Origin: an uncultured Tenacibaculum sp.
GTDB taxonomy: Bacteria; Bacteroidota; Bacteroidia; Flavobacteriales; Flavobacteriaceae
Direction of reading: 5' to 3'
DNA: 64,000 bases
NCBI GenBank assembly: GCA_947498055.1
Contig: CANMJA010000004.1
Span: 62,001 to 126,000, forward strand
Below, one piece after another: positions 1-8,926 of this stretch. The notes under the pieces were generated by a model that was not told where the DNA came from, ran no database searches, and saw only the letters and a list, made by a program, of their open reading frames with translations. Positions within the stretch are counted from its first letter, which is position 1. Every line of letters begins with the position of its first letter. A program made the translations under genes and the position numbers.

Positions 1-3000
1 TGCTAAAAAAACCAATGCTGCTCCTAATTCAAGAATAAACTCACCACTAGGGTCTGTATATTTTAAAGGATTGTTAAGTACGTAACTATATCTATTGTAG
101 TTTTGTGTATTGTAAGGGTCTTGAATATAGTTGTCTGGTGCTAAAAAACGTTTCATTTTAGCATCGTACATACGCCCATTCATGTGTATCAATCCTACTT
201 CAAAGAAATGTTCGTGCCCTGTATATCCTCTATTTAAAAGTGAAGTATGATCAAATTCAATTTCTGAATTATCTTTTCTAAATTTATCTACTTCACCCCA
301 TGCACCAAACTGTCGTTGTTCTTTAATAGTTGCATTTTCGTCTGTAATAGCCAGTATACTACCTAAATAATCTCTATGAAGATAATGATACCCATTAACA
401 CCACCAGCCCCAGTTTGTTTAATATGTACGATGGGAGCAGAATAGGCGTCTCCTCCTACGTAGGTAACAATTTTAGTTCTTCCTTGTTTATCTACTTCTA
501 TTTCTACAGGACTTACTGCTGAATAATGCTTTTCATACCTTCTATTTAATATCTCTTCTTGATCACCGCCATAATATGCATGACTTCTATTTCGTAAAAT
601 ACCGTAACTAAAATCTGCCTTACCACTACCTTGTTGACTTATAGAAATTGGTTTTTTAAAGCTATTGTATTTAATTTTCTGTAACGAATTGTTTTGAAAA
701 TGTAAATCTCCTTTAGTGTTTAGCTCTACATTTTTTAATTGATACGAATTATTAGAGGTGTAAGAATACGCACCTATATCTGAAGTAGTGGTTATTTTAC
801 CTCTAGTATCGTAAGCATGTGACATATTTACAGCCCCTGTAATTTTAGTAAGTCTATCTAAGTTATCGTAAGTAAAACGCTCATTCCAACCAAAATTATT
901 ATTTTTCCTACTTAGTAAATTCCCTCTTTCACCATCAAAAGTATATTCTAAATTTAAAATATTTTTAGGCGTACTTCCTGCTGTTTTATCTAAAATTTTA
1001 GTAGCAAAACCCAAACTGTTAAACGTTCTTGTTTTATGAATTCCATTACCAAGGTTTACTAAAGTTGCTTGCCCTCGTTGATTAATTGTTTTTAGTTCCC
1101 ATAAAATTTTATTACTGCTATGATCTCTTATTTGAGTTAATTCTCCAGAATTACTATTATACGTGTTTTTTACCTTAACACTACTTGATAGTTTGTTCGC
1201 AGAAATAGTACTTTTAGATAGATAGGCTTCTGTTGCTACTCTACCAAAACCATCTCTAGTTATACTATAATCAAATTCAGCAGCAGCATTAACTTCTCGT
1301 GTAGACTTTAATCTGTTATAACTATCGTACAGATAGGTATATTGGTAATTTTCATTGGTTCTATTATTTTTACCTGTAATCTTTTTTATGAGTTTGGTAG
1401 AAGTATCGTATACATAGTTGGCATTTATGTTGGTTAGATCACCTACTATTTTTTCATTGGTTGTTTTACCAGTAGCATCATAAGTATAAGTAGTGCTTCC
1501 TTTAGGAGTAGTTTCCTTCGTAATTTGTCCAAATCCATTATAAGTATAGGTGTAAGTACCAGCAGAAGGATCGATTAGCTTTGTTTTTCTACCCCAGCCA
1601 TCTTGCTCTGTTGCTACTACCACTCCATTATAATTGGAGGTTTTAATAGCTCCATTTCCAAAAAACGTATAATTAATAGTTCCTCCAGGGTCTTTTGTGC
1701 GAATTACATTTCCCATTGCATCTTTCGTGGTAATTACCGTTTTTGTACCATCATTCACAGTTACACTTAACCCGCTATAACTAATATTTGTAGCTCTACC
1801 TGTGTAATCAAGTTTCCCAATAGTTCTACCATATAAATCATAACTAGTAGTGTTCCATTGCGTAGGACTGCTACCTAAATAAGGTTCACTTTCCTTAATT
1901 ATTCTATCTAAGGCATCGTACTCAAACTTTTTGCTAGTCCATTGCCCTAAAGCATTCTTTTCTTTCACTATTGTTACTCTACCTAAGGCATCATTTATGG
2001 TAATTTTACCACTTCCATCATCACCCGTATTCGTTACGGTATATACATTATTAGTACCAGTAAAGACAGTAGAAAGATTTTTTCCTAAATAATCAGTTAT
2101 TTTTATAGCTCTATTCCATGAATCATGCGTGTAGGTTGTTTTTTGACCAAAATGATTGGTTTCACTTAAAAGAGTACCTATAGCCGTATCGTATTTATAT
2201 GTGGTACTTAATCCCTCTATATCATACCCTTTTATCAAAAACCTTCCTGTAGTATCGTATTGAAAACGAACTTCTCTTGCAGGAGTACCATGTGGCACTA
2301 TGACTCTCTTAATAACATTTCCATAAGCATCATACGTAAAGTTTTCAATATCGAAATTAGTACCATTTCCTTTTGTTTTTCTTTGGTTAAGAAAATATCC
2401 CGAATACGAATATTGTTTTTCCGTACTAAAAGCATTACTTCCTATAGTCATTGTTTCTTTCTCAGAAACAGGTCTTCCAATATAATAAGTAGTACCAGTA
2501 CTGTTAGCATAGGAAACGGTAACCACACTAGACCCTGTACCATTATAATTAGTTGTTATACGTGTTAGGTTATTGTAACTGTCGTAGGTATAAGAAGTAG
2601 TCTGGGTAGTTCCTTGTAAATTATTTTGTGTAGTGCTTTTATCTACTTTTAATTTAAAAACCTTGTTGGTACTAGTGCTACTAGAATTTGTATACGTTGT
2701 TTTGGTTATAAAATTAGAAGAAGCATTGTTAAAACTAAAATAATTGGGCTGTGAGTATTCTTGTACTATAGCACCTCGTAAAGTAGGATCGTACTTAGAA
2801 ACAGTAAAAATACGATCTCCTGCATCGGTATGCCAATTACTTTGTGCAATTCCTTTAAAACCAAGAAAACCTAAACCTTCCATATTATACATTGCTCCAT
2901 AATAAGCAAAATGTTGTTTTAAATTTGGGCTACCAGACACCATACGCTGTAAAGTTGTGACAACTTTTGTTGACGGTGCTGTTTTAATATCTACATAAGG

Positions 3001-5604
3001 ATACGTTTGTGTAGTTTCTGATTGATATACTCTAAAATTACCCGAAGATTGTTCCTCTGGATCTAAGCTCCTATAATCAATAGCATAGGTAACTCCATTG
3101 TTCTGAACACTCCTAAGCAACACTTCTTCTCTATGATCTTGCGTAAAGTTAAAGGAGGTAACCCATTTATCACTTATAGCAGCAAATTCAAGGCTTTTAT
3201 TGGGTTTGTCTGAGGATAGAAAAATAGGAATTGGAAAATGTTTTAAATCTCCTGTTTTTGTAGCTGAACCCCCATATATGAAACCTGTATAACCAGGGTC
3301 TATTTGTTTCCAACTAACCCCTCTGTTATTATAAATTTTAAGTTCTTGACTACCATTGGTGTTATTATTATACGTTTTGGTTTTATATTCAACAAGGTCT
3401 GTTCTTCCATCTCCATTAATATCTAAAGGAATTAAATTATAACCAGACAGTACTCCGTTTTTCCCGTTCCAATTAGTTTGTCTAAAAGCAAAAGGTTGCG
3501 TTTTAATTAATTTAGAAAATGCTTTTCCAGTAGAAATATAAATACCAAAAGTATTATCTCCATCTTCTTTCGGAGTGATAAAATCCGTTTTTCCATCTCC
3601 ATTATAATCTCCTAGTAAAAAAGGATGTTTGGTTTTTATAAAAGAATCATTGGTTGTCCATAATCTTGATAAATTATTATTTTTATCAAGAGTATATACA
3701 TATATTTTTCCATTAGAAAAATGTAAAATATCTGTTTTTCCATCTGCATTCACATCGGCAGTTAAAATAGTATCCGTATTTTCCATTTTCTGAGACAGAT
3801 ACCCTGCATGTTTAGCAAAGTTAGAGGTTACTCTTCTATCTAAATTTATAAAATTAACTCTAGTAGAACCAGAACTAAAATTATAGCAATCACAGCAATC
3901 AGAGCGTTGTGCTGTATTTACAAGACTTTTAGTTTTTGTTTTTTCCGATATCTCTTCTTCTTCTTTTTTTCTAAACATAGGTCCAGGACCTGGTCCACCA
4001 TTACAATCTCTAGGAGTACAACTCTTATTAGTATATGATTTACTTATAGCAATAATATCTGTTAACCCATCTCCATTAAAATCTCCAGAAATATACTTTT
4101 GAGGAACTTTTAATAGGGTTGACGAATTACAATTAGTAGCATATTCATAAGTTGGTACATTCCATGTTTTTTCATATTGGTAGTAAATAGGGGTAACAGT
4201 TCCATCTGAGTAAGTTTTAAACTTAACTTTATTATCGGAGGTGTTTTGCACAACCGTTATTCCTTGTCCAGACAATACTTTATTGCCCGTATTAAGCCAT
4301 GTAACTGGAAATATGTCTTCAAAATTTCCTCCAGTACTAATCTGTGTACCCAAATTAAGATTGTTGCTTTTTTGTAAATCTTTAAATAACCAAAATTTAT
4401 TTTTTGTTGTTTTAGGAATCACTATAAAATCCATCTTTCCATTTCCCGTGATATCTAAAGATTTTGTTTCTGCATTACGTTGTTCAATGTTAGCAATACT
4501 TAAACTAGCCGTTTTATTACTATAATTTACAGAAGAAGAAGTATTGTTATAATTAAAAGTGATAGGGTTTCGATAACTAGAATCATTCTTTCCGTATTCT
4601 CTAATACTTGTTAATCTTGTATAATCGAGACTTGTATCATCATGACTTAAAAGATATTTTCGATATTGTTGCGTTCCTCCATATACTGATATACCTTTTA
4701 AAATATGTCTTCTCACAAAAGAAATACCATTTATATACGCTTGTTCTGATCTTTTTCTAATATTACTTACACTTCTTTGATCATACGTAAATCTAATTTC
4801 ACTTTTAGGTGCTGCTGTTGTTTTACTGCCATATTTTATTTTGCTAATGGTAAGCCCATTAAACTCTTGTAAATATTCATAACTAATTCGTATTCCTTGT
4901 GGATTTTGCCAATAGGTTATTGCATAATTTGTTTTTGATCTAGAATTGGTAGTATTTCCATAGAATGCTATAGAACCGTCTGGATAATGCACCTTAAAAT
5001 AAGCAGGTCCATAATTCGCTCCAAATGGCGAGGTGCCATGCGAAGTAATTTTAAGATTAGAATAGGATTCTGTTTGATATTGTGCCCCATTACCTCCATA
5101 AGAACCACTTTTTAACAGTAATCTTTTTCCATCTAAAGAAAAACGATCTAAACGATCAAAATCAACAGGGTCGATTATATTGTCATGATATTTGGTAGCT
5201 GCTACTCTCGTTATAACAGAAACCCCTTTTATATTCCAACCATATCCTGCAATTCCATTTCCACTTTGACTATTGTAATTTAAAGAAACCTCAGGAATTA
5301 CACCATTTATTCCTGCTGGAACGACAATAGGAACATCATAATTGACCCCTCCCGTTAAAGATACTGTCAATTCATCAAATGTTTTTCCGGCACTATTACC
5401 TGTAGTATTTCTAGAAGCAATATGTGGTTTATTTGCTGTTGATTTTGAAACTGCTCCATTGAAAGAGATAACACCTGTGTCGGTATCGCTTAGTGTTATG
5501 TTTTTGTAAGTGAATTCATCTTTAGGATTCTTAGCTTGTTTTTGAGCCAGAGAAAACTGAACTCCTGCAATAAGCAGTAGTACTGTAATTATATATTTTT
5601 TCAT
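1..5604 (-). CDS. SpvB/FG-GAP/RHS-repeat giant exported protein, C-terminus beyond window (partial)
   Basis: The reading frame stays open from an ATG at 5604 to the left edge, at least 1868 codons, so the stop lies outside. It starts with a signal peptide (MKKYIITVLLLIAG, cleavage after SLAQ). Residues about 40-330 look like a SpvB/TcB N-terminal domain (TVSLTGG, YNSQSGNGIAGYGWNIKG). Residues about 375-740 carry FG-GAP-type repeats (DFNGDG-like) and a Cys-rich insert. From about residue 1000 there are dozens of YD/RHS repeats (YDALDRI, YDSYNRL, YDNLDRL). The RHS core ends with HRDYLGSI, GRMYDAKMKRFLAPD and NPLKYTDPSGE at about 1845-1855, where the family normally switches to a variable toxin tip. 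The tip begins ILELGAALVF and is cut off. It probably forms an exported shell that carries a polymorphic C-terminal toxin; the toxin type and any immunity gene cannot be seen. It sits 12 nt after the T9SS gene upstream, so the two are probably co-transcribed. Confidence 0.93.
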   Translation of the reverse strand, partial: MKKYIITVLLLIAGVQFSLAQKQAKNPKDEFTYKNITLSDTDTGVISFNGAVSKSTANKPHIASRNTTGNSAGKTFDELTVSLTGGVNYDVPIVVPAGINGVIPEVSLNYNSQSGNGIAGYGWNIKGVSVITRVAATKYHDNIIDPVDFDRLDRFSLDGKRLLLKSGSYGGNGAQYQTESYSNLKITSHGTSPFGANYGPAYFKVHYPDGSIAFYGNTTNSRSKTNYAITYWQNPQGIRISYEYLQEFNGLTISKIKYGSKTTAAPKSEIRFTYDQRSVSNIRKRSEQAYINGISFVRRHILKGISVYGGTQQYRKYLLSHDDTSLDYTRLTSIREYGKNDSSYRNPITFNYNNTSSSVNYSNKTASLSIANIEQRNAETKSLDITGNGKMDFIVIPKTTKNKFWLFKDLQKSNNLNLGTQISTGGNFEDIFPVTWLNTGNKVLSGQGITVVQNTSDNKVKFKTYSDGTVTPIYYQYEKTWNVPTYEYATNCNSSTLLKVPQKYISGDFNGDGLTDIIAISKSYTNKSCTPRDCNGGPGPGPMFRKKEEEEISEKTKTKSLVNTAQRSDCCDCYNFSSGSTRVNFINLDRRVTSNFAKHAGYLSQKMENTDTILTADVNADGKTDILHFSNGKIYVYTLDKNNNLSRLWTTNDSFIKTKHPFLLGDYNGDGKTDFITPKEDGDNTFGIYISTGKAFSKLIKTQPFAFRQTNWNGKNGVLSGYNLIPLDINGDGRTDLVEYKTKTYNNNTNGSQELKIYNNRGVSWKQIDPGYTGFIYGGSATKTGDLKHFPIPIFLSSDKPNKSLEFAAISDKWVTSFNFTQDHREEVLLRSVQNNGVTYAIDYRSLDPEEQSSGNFRVYQSETTQTYPYVDIKTAPSTKVVTTLQRMVSGSPNLKQHFAYYGAMYNMEGLGFLGFKGIAQSNWHTDAGDRIFTVSKYDPTLRGAIVQEYSQPNYFSFNNASSNFITKTTYTNSSSTSTNKVFKLKVDKSTTQNNLQGTTQTTSYTYDSYNNLTRITTNYNGTGSSVVTVSYANSTGTTYYIGRPVSEKETMTIGSNAFSTEKQYSYSGYFLNQRKTKGNGTNFDIENFTYDAYGNVIKRVIVPHGTPAREVRFQYDTTGRFLIKGYDIEGLSTTYKYDTAIGTLLSETNHFGQKTTYTHDSWNRAIKITDYLGKNLSTVFTGTNNVYTVTNTGDDGSGKITINDALGRVTIVKEKNALGQWTSKKFEYDALDRIIKESEPYLGSSPTQWNTTSYDLYGRTIGKLDYTGRATNISYSGLSVTVNDGTKTVITTKDAMGNVIRTKDPGGTINYTFFGNGAIKTSNYNGVVVATEQDGWGRKTKLIDPSAGTYTYTYNGFGQITKETTPKGSTTYTYDATGKTTNEKIVGDLTNINANYVYDTSTKLIKKITGKNNRTNENYQYTYLYDSYNRLKSTREVNAAAEFDYSITRDGFGRVATEAYLSKSTISANKLSSSVKVKNTYNSNSGELTQIRDHSSNKILWELKTINQRGQATLVNLGNGIHKTRTFNSLGFATKILDKTAGSTPKNILNLEYTFDGERGNLLSRKNNNFGWNERFTYDNLDRLTKITGAVNMSHAYDTRGKITTTSDIGAYSYTSNNSYQLKNVELNTKGDLHFQNNSLQKIKYNSFKKPISISQQGSGKADFSYGILRNRSHAYYGGDQEEILNRRYEKHYSAVSPVEIEVDKQGRTKIVTYVGGDAYSAPIVHIKQTGAGGVNGYHYLHRDYLGSILAITDENATIKEQRQFGAWGEVDKFRKDNSEIEFDHTSLLNRGYTGHEHFFEVGLIHMNGRMYDAKMKRFLAPDNYIQDPYNTQNYNRYSYVLNNPLKYTDPSGEFILELGAALVFLA

Positions 5605-5616
5605 AATTTCTATTTC

Positions 5617-7380
5617 TTATTGTTTAACAATTTTTTTGGTAATACTTTTTCCTGTTCTTAAATGTAAATGAAGAAAATAAACACCAACAGGTAAGGCGCT
5701 TAAATCTATTTGAGTTAGAGAATCTAAGTGTTTAATTTCTTTGATTAATACTGAGTTTAGACTGTAGAGTCTAATAGTATGCACTTCATTGTTTAAGTCT
5801 TGTCCCATACTTAGTGTAATCACATTCTTAGTAGGGTTAGGATAAAGGTCTAAATGATGATCTAAAGTAGGTACGTCTTCATCGATAGTTATTATTTCTT
5901 GGCTTACATCCTCGGAATATAAAACTTCCTTTATTTTCTTTTTAGTTGTTGCTTTTGCGGCCACAGGAGAACAATATTTTGGATCTCCACAATAGAAATT
6001 TTGTGTTTGGTTTCCAGCAGTATCGTACGAAATAATAATTTTAGAATCTGTGTTGATTTTTAATAACTCATTAATAGTAGGTTCAGCTCCAGTAATAGGA
6101 TCTATTCTTGGTTCATAAAAATACTGTCTATCTAAAATATTAGTATCATAAAATAAATAAGAACGATGCGCAACATTAGGGGTGCCTGATTTAAATTTAA
6201 AATCGGTTATGCTTTTTACTTTTTCTCCCGTAGTACCATCATAAATCCCTCCTGTATTAGTAGTACCCGTATGACTACTTTTATGAACATACCCTACTAA
6301 TAAATACCATCTATTTAGTTTTGGTAAATCTCCAGACCAAAAATAAGCATTGTTATTTACTGTTCCTGCTAGTGTTAGAATGTTATTATTACTCCTACAA
6401 CCGAAATAAGTAGTTCCATGATTTGAATTGGTTTTTTTTATCCAAACACTAAAACGATGGGTTCTAGCGGAATTAATATTATAATAACTAGAATTCCAAC
6501 CACCATCTGGACCACTAGCAGCCTGAGGTGTTGCTTTCCACAACACAACTTGTTCTCCAATATGATTTTTTCCCAATTCTCGACTATTCTCAGCAGTAAC
6601 TCCATTTTGACCAAAACCTGTAACAGAACCACTTCCTATTGTCCAGTTAGAGAGATGAGCATTTAAAAGATTAGTAGAAGTACTATTGGTAATTTCTAAT
6701 AACTCTTCTACTGGGGGTTCTTTTCCATTAACAAGTTCCATTCTAGGAGCGTAAAAATATTGCCTATCTGAAGTATTTGTATCGTAGAATAAGTAAGCAC
6801 GATGCCTCAATTTTTTAGAAGTACTTTTGAATTTAAAATCTGTAATGTTTTTTACTTTTTGTTTGGTTACAGGATCGTAAATACCTCCATATTGTGCAGT
6901 CGCATTATAATTACTGCCATGTACATAACCTACCAACATATACCATTTATTTAGTTTTGGTAAATCACCTGACCAGAAATAAGGATTATTATTCTCAGTG
7001 CCATTTAATTTTAATGAATGATGTTTTCCATCGTGATAACTCTGAAACCCAAAATATGTACTTCCGTTAGTAGAGTTCGTTTTTTTTATCCATACAATTA
7101 ATCTATAGGTTTTAGTAGGATCGATATTATAATGAGAAGTATTCCATCCACCGTCAGCATTACTAGTAGCATCTGGAGATGCTTTCCATAATAAAACAGC
7201 GTTTCCTTTAGGTCCTGTTCCGTATTCTCGACTATTTTCAGCGGTACTTCCATTTTGACCGTAGCCAGAAACAGAACCCGAACCAACTGTCCAAGAATTC
7301 GTATTTATTATATTTTGCGAATTTGCATAAAAAGAAGTTATACAAAGTATAACTAACATTGTTATTCTTTTTGTTTTCAT
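5617..7380 (-). CDS. T9SS-exported protein with two tandem jelly-roll-like repeats
   Basis: 587 residues. A signal peptide (residues 1-21, ending FYANSQ) is followed by two tandem repeats of about 200 residues (about 28-230 and 240-448). Both contain the lines VGSGSV.G.GQNG.TAENSRE, PDGGWN.S.YNI, YFWSGDLPKLN.WY.LVGYVH, and end RxYLFYDTN..DRQYFY.PR. The pattern suggests a lectin or carbohydrate-binding beta-sandwich, but I cannot name the family. A short linker at about 452-475 holds SYDTAGNQTQ, which resembles one RHS YD-repeat. The last 80 residues are a T9SS type A sorting domain (LDLYPNPTKN ... GVYFLHLHLRTGKSITKKIVKQ). Being 12 nt upstream of the RHS gene suggests a shared transcript and perhaps a shared surface function. 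The start is fixed by the signal peptide. Confidence 0.85.
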   Translation of the reverse strand: MKTKRITMLVILCITSFYANSQNIINTNSWTVGSGSVSGYGQNGSTAENSREYGTGPKGNAVLLWKASPDATSNADGGWNTSHYNIDPTKTYRLIVWIKKTNSTNGSTYFGFQSYHDGKHHSLKLNGTENNNPYFWSGDLPKLNKWYMLVGYVHGSNYNATAQYGGIYDPVTKQKVKNITDFKFKSTSKKLRHRAYLFYDTNTSDRQYFYAPRMELVNGKEPPVEELLEITNSTSTNLLNAHLSNWTIGSGSVTGFGQNGVTAENSRELGKNHIGEQVVLWKATPQAASGPDGGWNSSYYNINSARTHRFSVWIKKTNSNHGTTYFGCRSNNNILTLAGTVNNNAYFWSGDLPKLNRWYLLVGYVHKSSHTGTTNTGGIYDGTTGEKVKSITDFKFKSGTPNVAHRSYLFYDTNILDRQYFYEPRIDPITGAEPTINELLKINTDSKIIISYDTAGNQTQNFYCGDPKYCSPVAAKATTKKKIKEVLYSEDVSQEIITIDEDVPTLDHHLDLYPNPTKNVITLSMGQDLNNEVHTIRLYSLNSVLIKEIKHLDSLTQIDLSALPVGVYFLHLHLRTGKSITKKIVKQ

Positions 7381-7684
7381 AGCTTTATTTATTTTTTTTC
7401 TTTACATAAATTGTGAAACCCTATATAAGGGTGATTAAAGTGTTTTGGTAAAAAATGGTTACGTGAAATAATTTTGATTCGTTCTTTTTCTTTTCTATTT
7501 CTCATTATGAGAAACAAAGACAAGACTATCAAGGATAGTATAATTTTCATTTTATTTAAAGTTTAATAGATTATAGGTTAATTTGTGATAATACATAAAA
7601 TAATATCACATAAATACAGAAAACCAAGAATAATATAGGTTACTCATAGCTTATCTTCAATACATTTGTAAAAATACAATAAAT

Positions 7685-7724
7685 ATTTCAAATAAAACAA
7701 ACAAATGTTTGTTTTATTTGAAAT
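7685..7724. repeat. Perfect 19-bp palindrome with 2-nt centre
   Basis: The left arm 7685-7703 (atttcaaataaaacaaaca) is the exact reverse complement of 7706-7724, separated by aa. It is AT-rich and abuts the next hairpin. It could be a terminator, a cruciform-forming site or part of a mobile-element remnant. Confidence 0.8.
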
Positions 7725-7726
7725 TT

Positions 7727-7766
7727 ACCAACTTGGGGTATAGAAACTAGCTATACCCTAGTTGGT
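7727..7766. repeat. Hairpin (16-17 bp arms), head of repeat copy 1
   Basis: The arms accaacttggggtatag (7727-7743) and ctataccctagttggt (7751-7766) pair with one bulge and one mismatch around a 7-nt loop. The right arm leads directly into the first copy of the direct-repeat tail. Confidence 0.75.
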
Positions 7767-8119
7767 CTCATTTAGGGAAAAATATAACCTAACTTGCGCT
7801 AAGAGAAAAGAAAAGATTCCCGTCCTTAAAAAATGCTCCCTCCCGAAAAGCAACTCTCCTTGTTTATTTTTAGTATTAATTTTAAATGTTGTTTCTCAGT
7901 TCTTTATTTTTTTGTTATTTTTATCGTAAGCGTTTTAAACTAAGTTGATTTCATTTAGGAAAAATAAAAGACTTCATTCTTAAAAATGCACCTTCCAAAA
8001 AATAATCAACTCGTGACCCTCAAACACGAGTTGATTTTATTTAGGGATTATTCAATCTTAACTTACATTAAGAGAAAATAAAGATTCCCGTCCTTAAAAA
8101 TGTTCACCCTCGGAAATTG
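7761..8119 (+). repeat. Three diverged tandem tails (about 60-90 bp), two preceded by hairpins
   Basis: Copy 1 (about 7761-7849) and copy 3 (about 8030-8119) share the order gttg..t.atttaggga, taa.agagaaaa, agattcccgtccttaaaaa and a C-rich end (ccctc). Copy 2 (about 7944-8002) is shorter and more worn (gttgatttcatttagga ... cttaaaaatgcacctt). Copies 1 and 3 each follow a hairpin whose 3' arm becomes the first bases of the tail. This gives a hairpin-tail unit repeated with decay, which looks like a small non-autonomous element or repeated RNA-like structure. I do not recognise the family. Confidence 0.6.
8004..8036. repeat. Perfect 12-bp inverted repeat, head of repeat copy 3
   Basis: aatcaactcgtg (8004-8015) pairs perfectly with cacgagttgatt (8025-8036) across a 9-nt loop. 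The right arm is continuous with the third direct-repeat tail. Confidence 0.75.
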
Positions 8120-8161
8120 ATATTCTTCTTGCTTTTTTAGTTTTAAAATTACGGCTAACTA

Positions 8162-8189
8162 TTGTAGAGTAATTTTTATAGTATATTTG
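8162..8189 (+). promoter_or_regulatory. Promoter of the XRE gene at 8278
   Basis: ttg (8162-8164), 17 nt, then tatatttg (8182-8189) fit the Bacteroidota consensus TTG/TAnnTTTG. An opposing copy (caaatata, 8207-8214) reads leftward as TATATTTG, so the site may be divergent. Confidence 0.6.
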
Positions 8190-8205
8190 TTTATTATAAC
8201 ACATT

Positions 8206-8264
8206 ACAAATATAAACATATTCGCATAAATAAAAAACATATTCGCAGTTTTTTTTTATTCGCA
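8206..8264 (+). promoter_or_regulatory. Putative operator: direct repeats between promoter and XRE start
   Basis: aaacatattcgca occurs exactly twice (8214-8226 and 8235-8247), and a partial third copy tattcgca lies at 8257-8264. The first two are 21 bp apart, two helical turns, so a protein could bind both on one face. They lie downstream of the predicted -7 element, where a repressor would block transcription. Autoregulation by the XRE protein is the simplest reading. The first copy overlaps acaaatataaacat, close to the 15-mer shared by the promoters at 14369 and 17294. Confidence 0.55.
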
Positions 8265-8277
8265 CTATATTTTATTG

Positions 8278-8724
8278 ATGAATACAGAAGCCAGAATCAA
8301 AAATATTATCAAAGAATTAGGTCTTAACAATAGTAGTTTTGCTAAAAAAATAGGTGTATCTCCAACCACAATAGATGGTTACACAAAGGGCAGAAGAAAC
8401 TCTAATGGTGATTTGATTATTTCTCAACCTAGCTTTGATGCTATTTATAAAATATGTTCCATATTCCACATTAACGCAGAATATTTATTAGGTTTATCAA
8501 ATTCTATGTTTAACAACAACAAAAATTCTTTAGAAGACTATAATTATTCTGAAGTTTTAGATTATTTACTAGAAAACAGAAACGAAATTGTAGAAAAAGA
8601 GAAAGAAAAACTAGAATTAACTTTTGATGTATTGGGGACTATATATCAGAAAAATAAAATAGAAGAAGTAAATAATAAAGTTGAAGAATTAAAAGGTTTA
8701 ATAAAAAACAAGAACCTAGAATAA
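8278..8724 (+). CDS. XRE-family HTH transcriptional regulator
   Basis: 148 residues from ATG 8278 (an in-frame TTG lies one codon earlier). An N-terminal helix-turn-helix (about 6-72: LNNSSFAKKIGVSPTTIDGY ... INAEYLLGLS) is followed by a charged, coiled-coil-like C-terminus (YLLENRNEIVEKEKEKLE ...) and no peptidase domain. The HTH closely resembles that of the regulator at 17375 (LNNFSFSKRIGV.GTT.D ... INPEYLFGMS), so the two are diverged relatives at opposite ends of the DUF2589 gene block. Direct repeats in its own leader suggest autorepression. Its 3' end overlaps the convergent small gene by 9 nt. Confidence 0.85.
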   Translation: MNTEARIKNIIKELGLNNSSFAKKIGVSPTTIDGYTKGRRNSNGDLIISQPSFDAIYKICSIFHINAEYLLGLSNSMFNNNKNSLEDYNYSEVLDYLLENRNEIVEKEKEKLELTFDVLGTIYQKNKIEEVNNKVEELKGLIKNKNLE

Positions 8725-8922
8725 AATTTTGTCATCTTCAAATAAATCTCTAATATTTTTATTAAGTTTATTTGTTGATTTATTTAATTTTTCTTTTTCT
8801 TCTTTCAAAATCTTTTTCGCTTTTGACTTACTGGAGAAACCTATTATTTCTCTTTGTTTTTTATTTAGAATACTTTTTGATCGATTCCTTTTTCCTAATA
8901 AAAATTTAATTAAATTTTTCAT
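8716..8922 (-). CDS. Small highly basic protein, unknown function
   Basis: 68 residues if the ATG at 8922, 4 nt after the upstream stop, is used; a TTG at 8949 would give 77. It is very rich in Lys/Asn/Arg (GKRNRSKSILNKKQRE, KKILKEEKEKLNKSTNKLNK), with one short hydrophobic start (LIKFLL) and an acidic tail (FEDDKILF). I recognise no domain. It is the third gene of a leftward operon with the membrane protein and the lipoprotein. Its stop overlaps the convergent XRE gene. It is a probable but unproven gene. Confidence 0.5.
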   Translation of the reverse strand: MKNLIKFLLGKRNRSKSILNKKQREIIGFSSKSKAKKILKEEKEKLNKSTNKLNKNIRDLFEDDKILF

Positions 8923-8926
8923 CACT

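Larger units (their letters stand above)
7381..8277. other. 897-bp non-coding region rich in palindromes and degenerate repeats
   Basis: No ORF with coding character is visible. The left 250 bp is the AT-rich leader of the T9SS-RHS operon. From 7685 to 8119 the DNA is a run of hairpins and diverged direct repeats (listed separately). From 8160 to 8277 it is the control region of the XRE gene at 8278. Confidence 0.7.

Noticed and set aside
2260..4525. Plus-strand ORFs of 94 and 102 codons inside the RHS gene
   Set aside because: They lie antisense to a long frame with clear SpvB/RHS motifs and have no family features; shadows of the real gene.
7727..8119. Integron attC array or CRISPR
   Set aside because: The repeats are few, unequal in length and diverged, without conserved R boxes, unique spacers, integrase or cas genes.
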